From NCBI GenBank assembly GCA_037189845.1, contig JBBCIS010000006.1, positions 62,001-126,000 on the forward strand: a stretch of 64,000 nt of DNA, given 5' to 3'. The translations under genes and the position numbers were made by a program. The notes beneath the pieces are model-generated. The model was not told where the DNA came from, did not search any database, and was given only the letters and a program-made list of their open reading frames with translations. Source of the DNA: JAMLHH01 sp037189845 (GTDB lineage: Bacteria; Bacteroidota; Bacteroidia; Chitinophagales; JADIYW01). Numbering within the stretch: the first letter of the stretch is position 1; every line of letters starts with the position of its first letter. Of this stretch, positions 43,450 to 51,472 are shown in pieces.

Positions 43450-44277
43450 ATGAAAAGAAATGTTTTCAGGAATCCCCGGTTGCAATCAATCTTTGATGAA
43501 ACTGGTTATGTTAAAGTACCGTTTTTAGACGAAGTTGAAGTAGAAGAATTACTTGCTTTCTATCTTAACAGTGAATCCGGACTAAGCGGAGGATATCATT
43601 CATCGATGTTTAGCGATTCAAATGAATACAGAGCAAAAACTCATGCAAAAATCAGCTCAATAATTCAGGAAAAAGTTGCTGATATTCTGGACCGGCATAA
43701 AATAATTATTTGTACATATCTCGTCAAAGATCCCGGAAATATGAGCAGAGTAGGGTTACATTGTGACTGGTCTTTGACAGATGAGTCTAAATATCAGTCC
43801 ATTATTCTTTGGGTGTCTTTGTGTGATGTTGATCGTGAAAATGGTGCAATGTATATGTTAGACGGTAGCCACAAAGATACTAACTCCATTAGAGGTGAAG
43901 GCATTCCGGTACCCTACGACACATTACCGGATGAATTTGTTCTCGAAAACATGACATTAGTTCCTGCAAAAAAAGGAGAGGCCGTTATATTTGATTTGAG
44001 CGTCCTGCACTGTTCATTTCCTAACGAAACCAAATCCTCACGGATAGCATTCAATGTAGGCCTTATACCGGAAGAAGCTCCATCTTTGCATTATTATGTA
44101 GATAATGATACGCCCAAAGGAATGTTTGATACATATAAGGCTGAAAATGATTTTTATTTTCAAAATACAATTGGAAAAAGACCACCTCAGGCACTCTTCC
44201 TTGAACAAAAGCCATTTTATTTTGATGGATTGAACCCGGAAGAGCTTATGAATAAATACAAAAGAGTCCATGTTTAA
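43450..44277 (+). CDS. PhyH-family dioxygenase, array member 1
   Basis: A 275-residue Fe(II)/2-oxoglutarate oxygenase. The iron site is H104-C-D106 (VGLHCDWSLTDES) and H187 (LSVLHCSFPN); R198 in the following N-x4-R-I-A block binds 2-oxoglutarate. Common array features are the GY-V-V-PFL start, an EYRAKTH segment near residue 60, YLVKDPG, DRENGAMYMLDGSH, KKGEAVIFD and PEEAPSLHYY. The conserved D-E-S after HxDW is a signature of this array. It directly follows wzm and overlaps the methyltransferase by 8 bases, so it is part of the exporter operon. Probably hydroxylates or oxidises a glycan, its lipid, or a sugar; the substrate is unknown. Confidence 0.88.
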   Translation: MKRNVFRNPRLQSIFDETGYVKVPFLDEVEVEELLAFYLNSESGLSGGYHSSMFSDSNEYRAKTHAKISSIIQEKVADILDRHKIIICTYLVKDPGNMSRVGLHCDWSLTDESKYQSIILWVSLCDVDRENGAMYMLDGSHKDTNSIRGEGIPVPYDTLPDEFVLENMTLVPAKKGEAVIFDLSVLHCSFPNETKSSRIAFNVGLIPEEAPSLHYYVDNDTPKGMFDTYKAENDFYFQNTIGKRPPQALFLEQKPFYFDGLNPEELMNKYKRVHV

Positions 44278-45031
44278 CAAATCATCCTCCTCAGAAGAGG
44301 TTCGTAAGTATTACAACGACTGGAACGACAGGTATGAACGCAGTTACGGACATATCATACAAGCTTTTCGACCTGCGAATGATGATTTACTGATAGATTA
44401 TTTATTGAATAGTTTAGACTTGAAAGCAGGGAGGCATTATCTTGATGCTGGTTGTGGAGTTGGTGGTGTATCTATTCCTTTTGCCCGGAAAACAGATTGC
44501 AATATTACCGGAGTTACTATTTCCGACAGACAGGTAGAAAAAGCAAACCAATTGATTCAGGAGAATGATTTGGGATCAAAAATAAAAATCAGCCAGGGTG
44601 ATTTTCATCACCTATCAAAACTGTTTGAACATAATATCTTTGATGGTATATTTTTTATGGAATCGCTTGGACACTCCAACTCGCCCGAAAAGGTATTGTC
44701 AGAGGCTTATCGTGTTCTTAAGCCTGGTGGTTTCATCTATATCAAAGATTTCTATATACGGGAGACTGCAAACAAGCAAGAACAGAAACAGATCAGAAAG
44801 GTAATTGACAAAATAAACAAGCACTATAAATATCAGGTAATGAGTTTAAATCCATTGCTCTCTTCAATAAGAAAAATGGATGTGAAGCTTAATTTTATCA
44901 AGAGCTTTGATTTCCAGGATGACATAAGTGTGAGATCTGATTTTGAAACAAAAAACAATATTGATTTATTCGAAAGCAAGACTGAGTTTATGCCTGCTGA
45001 TTGGTTTGAAATAAAATTTACTAAATACTAA
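44270..45031 (+). CDS. Class I SAM-dependent methyltransferase
   Basis: A 253-residue enzyme. Motif I is HYLDAGCGVGGVSIPFARK, motif post-I VTISDRQVEKANQ, then GDFHHLSKLFEHNIFDGIFF and MESLGHSNSPEKVLSEAYRVLKPGG, as in UbiE/cyclopropane-synthase-like O- or C-methyltransferases. The N-terminal VRKYYNDWNDRYERSYG resembles small-molecule methyltransferases. It is embedded between PhyH members 1 and 2 and overlaps member 1 by 8 bases, hence translationally coupled. In ABC-dependent O-antigens a methyl or methyl-phosphate cap often marks chain end; here the methyltransferase could act with the oxygenases on that end. This role is inference. Confidence 0.82.
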   Translation: MFNKSSSSEEVRKYYNDWNDRYERSYGHIIQAFRPANDDLLIDYLLNSLDLKAGRHYLDAGCGVGGVSIPFARKTDCNITGVTISDRQVEKANQLIQENDLGSKIKISQGDFHHLSKLFEHNIFDGIFFMESLGHSNSPEKVLSEAYRVLKPGGFIYIKDFYIRETANKQEQKQIRKVIDKINKHYKYQVMSLNPLLSSIRKMDVKLNFIKSFDFQDDISVRSDFETKNNIDLFESKTEFMPADWFEIKFTKY

Positions 45032-45042
45032 TCTAAAATATA

Positions 45043-45864
45043 GTGCGACCAGTTTTCTTTGACCAGCAATACAATATTCTTTTAAAAAAACAAGGATTTA
45101 TTGTTTTGCCTCTGTTGGATGAAAATGAAGTGAATTTTCTTTTGAGTGAGCACAAAAAAATCGAGCCTGAAAGGGTAGAAGCATTTTACACAAGTATCTG
45201 GCACAATGACGAAAGCTATAGAAAGAAGGTAAATGAAATGATTGCTTCCATTATACCCAAAAAGCTTTCCAACATCATTATCAACTACAAGCCTGTTTTT
45301 GCCAATTTTATGGTAAAGAAAGCTCAGGAAAAAAGTCATCTGGACTTTCACCAGGATTGGACATTTGTTGATGAAAAAGAATTTGTAGCGCTGAATGTAT
45401 GGATTCCTTTAGTAGATACCAATAAATATAATGGAGCACTACAGATTATAAAAGGGTCACACCACTTTGATATCCCCTACAGAGGAAGAAATATAGAAGG
45501 ACCCTATTGGCATCTTTCTAAATATATCAGATTGTTTTTTGCTCATTTGCTTGAGATCAAAAAAGGATATGCTGTCATCTTTGATGAGAGACTTATTCAT
45601 GGTTCATTTGATAACACTTCTCTGGAAGATAGAATAGCAGTCTCAAATGTAATGATTCCGCAGGAAGCACCAATTCTGCACTATTTCAAAACTGAGACGG
45701 GCAATACAATACAGAAAATTCAGGTAAATCCCGAGTTCTTTACTCGTTTTGCATTAAACGACGATATATCTGATTATAGTGATTCTGTACGATTTCACTA
45801 CCCAATTAGACCGTATTCTCTGGTCAAATTTTCCAAAGATTATTTTTCGGCCCAATTCAGATAA
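45043..45864 (+). CDS. PhyH-family dioxygenase, array member 2
   Basis: A 273-residue member with a GTG start (MRPVFFDQQY). The site is complete: H103-Q-D105 in LDFHQDWTFVDE, H186 in RLIHGSFDN, and R197 in SLEDRIAV for 2-oxoglutarate. Array blocks KYNGALQIIKGSH, KKGYAVIFDE and PQEAPILHYF are present. It has the helical insert IRLFFAHLLEI between the iron motifs, which shapes the substrate pocket. It comes 11 bases after the methyltransferase and 2 bases before member 3, in one operon. The reaction is expected to be hydroxylation or oxidation coupled to succinate formation. Confidence 0.87.
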   Translation: MRPVFFDQQYNILLKKQGFIVLPLLDENEVNFLLSEHKKIEPERVEAFYTSIWHNDESYRKKVNEMIASIIPKKLSNIIINYKPVFANFMVKKAQEKSHLDFHQDWTFVDEKEFVALNVWIPLVDTNKYNGALQIIKGSHHFDIPYRGRNIEGPYWHLSKYIRLFFAHLLEIKKGYAVIFDERLIHGSFDNTSLEDRIAVSNVMIPQEAPILHYFKTETGNTIQKIQVNPEFFTRFALNDDISDYSDSVRFHYPIRPYSLVKFSKDYFSAQFR

Positions 45865-45866
45865 AT

Positions 45867-46673
45867 ATGAAAAGAATTATTTTCAAAAATACTGTATTGG
45901 ATACTCAGCTAAAGGAGAAAGGTTATGTCGTATTGCCTTTCCTGGGGGAAGAACAACTGAAAATCTTAAGAGAGGCTTTTTATAATTCAAGACCACCGAT
46001 CGACAAAGGTTTTCATTCTACCTCTACCAATAATAATCTGGAATACCGGAAAAATGTAAATGATTTGATTCAATCTGTCTACAATCCTCTCGCACAACAA
46101 TTGCTGGAAAATTATGAGCCTGTTTATGCATCATTTGTAGTAAAAGAACCTGGTCTGGAAGGTAATTTTCCTTTACACATGGATTGGTCTATGATAGATG
46201 AGCAAGATTCGGTTTCTCTGGCATTTTGGAGTCCGTTGGTAGATACGAATACCAATAACGGGGCACTTATGGTTTTGGAAGAAAGCCATAAAATAGGGTT
46301 AAGCTTCAGGGGTGGTCCCTTTTTATTTCAGGCACTGGATAACAGAAATTTATCTGATGCTAAACTTCAGGTCCGGACGTTATATCTTAAAGCAGGTGAA
46401 GTAGTTATTTATGACCATAGACTTTTTCATGGATCCTCGCCCAACCTAAGCCGAGAAACTCGCCCGGCACTCAATTTTACTATGAAACCCAAAGAAGCTA
46501 AACTATTGCATTATCATCAGAACGGGAACGAGATCGAAACATATTATATAGACTCAGCTTTTTTTATTCATTACATTATGGGTGAACAGCCCAAAGGTTA
46601 TCCGAAGATATGCTTTGCATGCAATGATATGCTATTTTTGAATGATCAACTTATAACTACATTAGTAAAATGA
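45867..46673 (+). CDS. PhyH-family dioxygenase, array member 3
   Basis: A 268-residue member with site H104-M-D106 (FPLHMDWSMIDE), H188 (RLFHGSSPNLS) and R199. Array blocks GYVVLPFLGEEQL, FVVKEPG, NTNNGALMVLEESH, KAGEVVIYDH and PKEAKLLHYH are clear. The middle position of HxD is methionine rather than glutamine, which does not affect iron binding. It lies 2 bases after member 2 and its stop overlaps member 4 by 4 bases, so translation is coupled. The pocket-lining stretch between residues 140 and 175 differs strongly from the other members, as expected if each has its own site of action. Confidence 0.87.
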   Translation: MKRIIFKNTVLDTQLKEKGYVVLPFLGEEQLKILREAFYNSRPPIDKGFHSTSTNNNLEYRKNVNDLIQSVYNPLAQQLLENYEPVYASFVVKEPGLEGNFPLHMDWSMIDEQDSVSLAFWSPLVDTNTNNGALMVLEESHKIGLSFRGGPFLFQALDNRNLSDAKLQVRTLYLKAGEVVIYDHRLFHGSSPNLSRETRPALNFTMKPKEAKLLHYHQNGNEIETYYIDSAFFIHYIMGEQPKGYPKICFACNDMLFLNDQLITTLVK

Positions 46674-47494
46674 GAATTGCTTTTAATGAACCTGCTTTAG
46701 AAGAGTCATTCAGACAGAATGGATATGTTGTTATTACCAATCTTTTGAATGACGAAGACATTGAAAGATTTACCCGATTCTATAATTCTATACCAGCAGC
46801 CTCAGAGGATACTTTTTACAGTTCACACTGGAATAATGATAAAGCGTACAGAAAACATGTAGATAATTTTATCCGGCCAATTTTGTTTAGCAAAACACAA
46901 GATCTTTTTCTTGATTATCGACCAGTATATGGATATTATCTGGTAAAAATGCCAGGTGAGAAAGGGACAGTCTCTATTCATCAGGATTGGATGTTGGTAG
47001 ATGAAAGCAAGTTTGCTGGCATAACCATCTGGATACCTCTCGTTGACACTAATCTGAGTAACGGTTCTTTCCAGGTAATAGAAAATAGCCACAAATTTCT
47101 CTCACAAATCAGAGGATCAAACACTCATTTTCCCTATCGTTCTAATCTGGAAGAAGTTCACAACACATTCCTAAGTAATATCAATTTGGGGAAAGGTGAT
47201 GCAATCATTTTCGACCATAGATTAGCACATGCATCTTTACCTAATTTAAGTAAAGATCCCAGAGTTGCAGTAGGATTAGTAGTTCTACCCAAAGAAGCAT
47301 CAATAATGCACTACTATTTCGAACCGGACAAAAAGCAAGCAAGTCTCTACCGGGTAGATGATGATTTTCTGATAGATTTTGGATTGAAAGATAAGCCTGA
47401 CCGTTATACTTTTATCAGTAAAATACCTTTTACAAATCCAGTACTCCCCACCGAAAATCTGGCAACTTCATACGCTATACATAAAGGAATATGA
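46670..47494 (+). CDS. PhyH-family dioxygenase, array member 4
   Basis: A 274-residue member with a full site: H104-Q-D106 (VSIHQDWMLVDES), H187 (RLAHASLPNLS) and R198 (KDPRVAVGL). Recognisable are NGYVVITNLLND, YLVKMPGEKG, LSNGSFQVIENSH, GKGDAIIFDH and PKEASIMHYYF. It overlaps members 3 and 5 by 4 bases at each side, the tightest part of the array, so these three are probably made in similar amounts and may work in sequence or as a complex. Substrate unknown. The sequence around the HxD motif is nearly identical in pattern to member 2. Confidence 0.87.
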   Translation: MRIAFNEPALEESFRQNGYVVITNLLNDEDIERFTRFYNSIPAASEDTFYSSHWNNDKAYRKHVDNFIRPILFSKTQDLFLDYRPVYGYYLVKMPGEKGTVSIHQDWMLVDESKFAGITIWIPLVDTNLSNGSFQVIENSHKFLSQIRGSNTHFPYRSNLEEVHNTFLSNINLGKGDAIIFDHRLAHASLPNLSKDPRVAVGLVVLPKEASIMHYYFEPDKKQASLYRVDDDFLIDFGLKDKPDRYTFISKIPFTNPVLPTENLATSYAIHKGI

Positions 47495-48318
47495 CACGAA
47501 GAATTTTTAAATCAGATATTCTTGAAGAACAAATATCCAGGAAAGGCTATGTGAAAATTCCTTTTCTGAATGAGAATGAATTAGAAGCCTGCAGGGAAAT
47601 ATTCAACTCGCTGGATCCCAAACTAAATGTTCCCTTCTATTCATCTATAGATAGTAAGGAAATAGAATACAGAAGGGAGGTTGATAGGAGATTGCATGAA
47701 TTGTTGGGAGCAAAAGCTGAGGCGCTTTTTGATAATTATAAAACTATAGCGCATACCTATATTGTCAAAATTGCTTCTCCGGATACTAAAATTCATCTTC
47801 ATTTGGATGATATCCATCTGGACCAAAGTCGTTACAGAGCAGTAAATCTTTGGTTGCCACTAGTCGATGTAACTAAGGAAAACGGCTGTTTAAGGGTTTA
47901 TAATGGTACACAACGTCTACCTAAGTATCACAGAGGATTTGGTGTAGATTTCATTTACAGACCTTATATACCGATCCTGGAAGAAGGTTTAATTGATGTG
48001 CCTGTCAAAGCCGGAGAATTGGTAATTTATGACGATTTGCTTATTCATGCTTCCTGGCCAAATCTGTCTGACTCCATAAGGCCGGCAATAGTTTCAGGAT
48101 TAGTTCCTGAAGAGGCAGAGCTTTGGGCTTGCTTTCATCATAAAGGTATTCAAGAGGATGAAGTAGAATATTTTAAGGTAGATAAAAACTTTTGGCTTAC
48201 ATTCGACAAGCTCGACAGACCTGAAAAAACATATCCTTCACTGGGTATTTTTAAAGTTCAGAAACCAAATTATTCTGAACAAGAGTTTAGACAAAAAATT
48301 GCTAATTTGCAATACTAA
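47491..48318 (+). CDS. PhyH-family dioxygenase, array member 5
   Basis: A 275-residue member. H104-L-D106 lies in IHLHLDDIHLDQS, H186 in LLIHASWPNLS and R197 in DSIRPAI, so the iron and 2-oxoglutarate ligands are kept. The tryptophan that follows HxD in most members is aspartate here, and DES is DQS, and the GSH of the next block is GTQ, so the pocket is changed. Blocks GYVKIPFLNENEL, KENGCLRVYNGT, KAGELVIYDD and PEEAELWACF are present. It overlaps member 4 by 4 bases and precedes member 6 by 11. It is active by residue count but the most atypical of the HxD members in the array. Confidence 0.85.
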   Translation: MTRRIFKSDILEEQISRKGYVKIPFLNENELEACREIFNSLDPKLNVPFYSSIDSKEIEYRREVDRRLHELLGAKAEALFDNYKTIAHTYIVKIASPDTKIHLHLDDIHLDQSRYRAVNLWLPLVDVTKENGCLRVYNGTQRLPKYHRGFGVDFIYRPYIPILEEGLIDVPVKAGELVIYDDLLIHASWPNLSDSIRPAIVSGLVPEEAELWACFHHKGIQEDEVEYFKVDKNFWLTFDKLDRPEKTYPSLGIFKVQKPNYSEQEFRQKIANLQY

Positions 48319-48329
48319 AATCAATATAA

Positions 48330-49187
48330 ATGCGCTCAATTTTTAAAGACCCTGTTCTTCAGGAAAGATATGAAAGTGAAGGCTATGTTGTTGTTCCATT
48401 CTATACAGAAGAGGATATAAAAGAGCTAAACAATATTTATGAAGCCTTAAATTCACAATTAGAAGATAGAGGATTCTATATTTCTATTATGAGCCAGAAT
48501 CTGGCATACAAAGAGAAGGTTCACCACTTAATTAAAGGTATTGCATCAAAAAGAGCAGAAGAATTATTTATCGACTGTAATTTCATATCCAGTTCTTTCG
48601 CTGTAAAGAAGACCGGAAAAGAAAGTGTGTTTGATTTGCATCAAGGGGTGAACTTTACAGATGAAAGCAAATACGACACTTTCACTGCCTGGACTCCGCT
48701 TATTGATGTCAATGAAAATAATGGCTGTCTGTTTGTATTGCCAGGAAGCCACAAATTATGGCATCAAATTCGTAAAACACCGGATTTTATTCCTCCAATC
48801 AGAAATATCAAAGAACATCTTTGGGAAAAGTATGCTGTTGAGATTAAAATGAAAGCAGGAGAGGCCTTGGTATTTCACCACAGATTGATTCATGGCTCCA
48901 AGCCCAATTACAGTAATTCTCTTCGATTGGCTACGCTTAATGCATTCATTCCCAAAGAAGCGCCTTTACTTCTATATACTTCCAAAACAATGGATATAAA
49001 TGACAGAGAATTAGAGGTTTATCAGTTTCATAAAGATAATTATTACACATTAGACGTACTTCGCAAGCCGGATTACCTGGATGGAGTCGAACTTATTGGC
49101 CATGCTAAAGAGGAGGTGCTCACTTTTACCGAGCAAGAATATGATAGCATGTACGAGAAAATGTTGGCAGGTACACATATTATCTAA
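48330..49187 (+). CDS. PhyH-family protein, array member 6, with HxG in place of HxD (halogenase-like iron site)
   Basis: A 285-residue member whose iron motif reads H104-Q-G106 in FDLHQGVNFTDES (bases 48639-48647); all other landmarks are intact: H188 in RLIHGSKPNYS, R199 in SNSLRLATL, NNGCLFVLPGSH, KAGEALVFHH and PKEAPLLLY. Loss of the carboxylate ligand with retention of both histidines and the 2-oxoglutarate arginine is the hallmark of Fe(II)/2-oxoglutarate halogenases (SyrB2 with HxA; WelO5 and BesD with HxG), where a halide takes the free site. It could therefore halogenate its substrate, or be a structural or inactive partner of the other members. The reading frame is otherwise normal. 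Confidence 0.85.
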   Translation: MRSIFKDPVLQERYESEGYVVVPFYTEEDIKELNNIYEALNSQLEDRGFYISIMSQNLAYKEKVHHLIKGIASKRAEELFIDCNFISSSFAVKKTGKESVFDLHQGVNFTDESKYDTFTAWTPLIDVNENNGCLFVLPGSHKLWHQIRKTPDFIPPIRNIKEHLWEKYAVEIKMKAGEALVFHHRLIHGSKPNYSNSLRLATLNAFIPKEAPLLLYTSKTMDINDRELEVYQFHKDNYYTLDVLRKPDYLDGVELIGHAKEEVLTFTEQEYDSMYEKMLAGTHII

Positions 49188-50467
49188 TGCTTATGCAGGG
49201 TCATGGCTCAGATATCATGATTGAAGTTCAGGGTATAAGTAAAAGATTTTCGAAAAAAAACAGGCTTAAGGAGAACTTCAGAGAAATAATAACCGGCCTT
49301 CTGATGGCAAAAGATACGTCAGAACAGTTCAAAGCATTAGACAATATTTCTTTTTCTGTTAAACGGGGTGAAGTGCTTGGAATTATGGGTGCAAATGGCT
49401 CAGGAAAAAGCACTTTGCTAAAGATAATCAGTAGAATAACTGCACCAGATTCAGGTAAGATTGTATTAAATGGAAGTGTTTCCTCTATTCTTGAAATTGG
49501 AACAGGATTTCACCCCGATTTAACAGGAAGGGACAATGTATTCCTTACTGGTGCATTGTTGGGAATTGATAAAAAAATACTCAACGATAAATTTGAGAAA
49601 ATTGTCGCATTCAGCGAGCTCGAAAATTTTATCGATACACCCGTTAAGTACTATTCAAGTGGGATGTTTGTTAGACTGGCGTTTTCTATTATCTCTGAAT
49701 TACAATCAGATATTATCTTGCTCGATGAAGTTATGGCGGTAGGAGATACTTCCTTTAGTTTAAAAAGTTTTGATAAAATCAGAGCTCTTTCAGAGAGTGG
49801 AAAAACAATTGTAATGGTCAGTCATGACCCGGCAATTATTACTCAATTGTGCGAAAAATGCATAATTCTTAAAAAGGGAAAGGTGATTGCAATGGGCAAT
49901 ACTTCAGAAGTTGTATCAAATTATACTGAAGAAGCAGTTCAGAGCAGACAAGAACATTTGATCTCGGAAAATAACGGGAATTTAGCATTAGCAGGTCAGA
50001 TAAAATCGTTATATCTGAAATCAATAGAAGTGCTTCAGGAAGGGGTTGTCAAGCAGGAATATTCTAATGCTCAATCCATAGAAATAAATTTTACCCTGGA
50101 GAAGAAAGAGGAAATGAGCTTTAGAATTGCATTGGCATTCAACCACCAGATTTCTATTCCGGTTTTCTCAGCGACACCTGCAAGAGCCATTCACCCTAAG
50201 CAGCTTTGTTCTGATTTTGCTGCCGGAATCTATCATTACAAGCTTAGTTTGCCTCCATCTTACTTTAATCAGGGGATCTTTACTATTGACTTATACCTGA
50301 CTGACGATAATAATAAACTAATTGAAAAAATAATCCAACTGGTTCATTTCAAAGTAGTACGAACTTTGGATAACGAAAATGTGAATGATACTTTTAATTT
50401 TTTAGGAGGATATTCCGGTCCTTTAGTTCCAGTTTTGGAATGGCGTGCTCAAAAGGATATTTTTTAA
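49187..50467 (+). CDS. wzt: ABC exporter ATPase with C-terminal carbohydrate-binding-type domain
   Basis: A 426-residue protein. The ATPase part has Walker A GANGSGKST (residues 68-76), the Q-loop region, a signature KYYSSGMFVRL (variant of LSGGQ typical of Wzt/TagH), Walker B IILLDEVMAVGD and H-loop MVSHD. From about residue 270 there is a beta-sandwich domain (SIEINFTLEKKEEMSFRIAL, then HYKLSLPPSYFNQGIF), as in Wzt proteins that recognise the terminal group of the O-polysaccharide. The start could also be the ATG at 49217. The partner permease is at 42597. A Wzt with such a domain implies export of a capped chain, so the PhyH and methyltransferase genes may build the cap. Confidence 0.9.
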   Translation: MLMQGHGSDIMIEVQGISKRFSKKNRLKENFREIITGLLMAKDTSEQFKALDNISFSVKRGEVLGIMGANGSGKSTLLKIISRITAPDSGKIVLNGSVSSILEIGTGFHPDLTGRDNVFLTGALLGIDKKILNDKFEKIVAFSELENFIDTPVKYYSSGMFVRLAFSIISELQSDIILLDEVMAVGDTSFSLKSFDKIRALSESGKTIVMVSHDPAIITQLCEKCIILKKGKVIAMGNTSEVVSNYTEEAVQSRQEHLISENNGNLALAGQIKSLYLKSIEVLQEGVVKQEYSNAQSIEINFTLEKKEEMSFRIALAFNHQISIPVFSATPARAIHPKQLCSDFAAGIYHYKLSLPPSYFNQGIFTIDLYLTDDNNKLIEKIIQLVHFKVVRTLDNENVNDTFNFLGGYSGPLVPVLEWRAQKDIF

Positions 50468-50481
50468 TATTATAATGTATA

Positions 50482-51363
50482 TTATGTCTTCTGAAAAAGT
50501 TTCTTCCAAAACCCGGGCCGTTTTATATCCCTGTTAAATTGGTAGTAAGCATTTTCAATTTCATTCCAGGATAAATCAGAATCATCGTAGGAAATAATTT
50601 CGTCACAATTGATACCTTCAATTCTTTTCCAGGCTGGATATTCGAGTAAAAACTCTTCATCTACCTCATAGCGTTCTATATATTCTGTCTTGTTTTCACA
50701 TGATTGATATAAGCTTACTTTAGCCTCTTCAGGAATGGACATAACAGAAATAGCAACCCGTGTAGCATTTGATATGTTATTGGGAGTATAATGTAAACTT
50801 CCGGTATTGTAAATTAAGGCTTGACCCGCTTTAGGATAAATATTTGTGCAAAACTGATCCATTATCTTATCAGAATGATTTTCAAATCTATGACGCAAGT
50901 ATCTTCCTCTGTAAGAATGAAAAAATCTGTAAGAATTCCTGACAATACTAAAGAAGCTGTTTTTCTCGGTGATATCATGAAGCGGTATCCAGATATTGTA
51001 GCCGTCAAATGCACGTTCGTCACAGAAACTATAATCCTGGTGCAAATCCCGATTGCTATTTTCTCCGGGCTTTTTGCCAATAAAATTTGCGTAAATCGCC
51101 TTAAAACCATTTAAATGATCTGAAAATAAAGGTTCCAAAACTTTAGCTATCTCGTTTTTTACCTTTCTTTTTTCATCAAGAGAAGGTACATCATCTGAAG
51201 TATTATAACAGTTTGGCAGTTCTGCTTCAGTGGGATGAGTGGCATCATGAAGCTGAATCATTTCTTCCACTTTTTCACTGCTGAGCACAGGCAAAATTAC
51301 ATAGCCTTGCTGCAGATATAATTCTTGTAGTGACGGATCTTTAAAAATCGGTTTCTTTGACAT
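50482..51363 (-). CDS. PhyH-family dioxygenase, array member 7
   Basis: A 293-residue member on the minus strand. The site is H108-Q-D110 (NRDLHQDYSFCDER), H191 (GSLHYTPNNIS) and R202 (ATRVAIS). Blocks QQGYVILPVLSSEKV, FIGKKPGENS, TEKNSFFSIVRNSY (glycine of NGA replaced), KAGQALIYNTG and PEEAKVSLYQ are present. It is longer than the others through extra residues near 55-65 (SDDVPSLDEKR). It is convergent with wzt (14 bases between stops), with its own TATATTTG element at 51369-51376, so it is transcribed apart from the exporter operon. Confidence 0.86.
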   Translation of the reverse strand: MSKKPIFKDPSLQELYLQQGYVILPVLSSEKVEEMIQLHDATHPTEAELPNCYNTSDDVPSLDEKRKVKNEIAKVLEPLFSDHLNGFKAIYANFIGKKPGENSNRDLHQDYSFCDERAFDGYNIWIPLHDITEKNSFFSIVRNSYRFFHSYRGRYLRHRFENHSDKIMDQFCTNIYPKAGQALIYNTGSLHYTPNNISNATRVAISVMSIPEEAKVSLYQSCENKTEYIERYEVDEEFLLEYPAWKRIEGINCDEIISYDDSDLSWNEIENAYYQFNRDIKRPGFWKKLFQKT

Positions 51364-51368
51364 GATTA

Positions 51369-51376
51369 CAAATATA
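51369..51376 (-). promoter_or_regulatory. Candidate Bacteroidota -7 element for array member 7
   Basis: Read on the minus strand the sequence is TATATTTG, a perfect TAnnTTTG match, ending 5 bases before the ATG at 51363. This would give a nearly leaderless transcript. Confidence 0.4.
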
Positions 51377-51445
51377 TCACTCCTATTTATGAATCTGACT
51401 TAAGAGATAAATTATAATTTCCTTAATCTCTTAGCTCATTTTGCC

Positions 51446-51453
51446 TATCTTTA
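51446..51453 (+). promoter_or_regulatory. Candidate Bacteroidota -7 element for array member 8
   Basis: TATCTTTA, 19 bases before the ATG at 51473, matches TAnnTTTG except at the last base. The 109-base spacer between the divergent members 7 and 8 would hold both promoters. Confidence 0.35.
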
Positions 51454-51472
51454 ACAAAGCAAAGAAATATTA

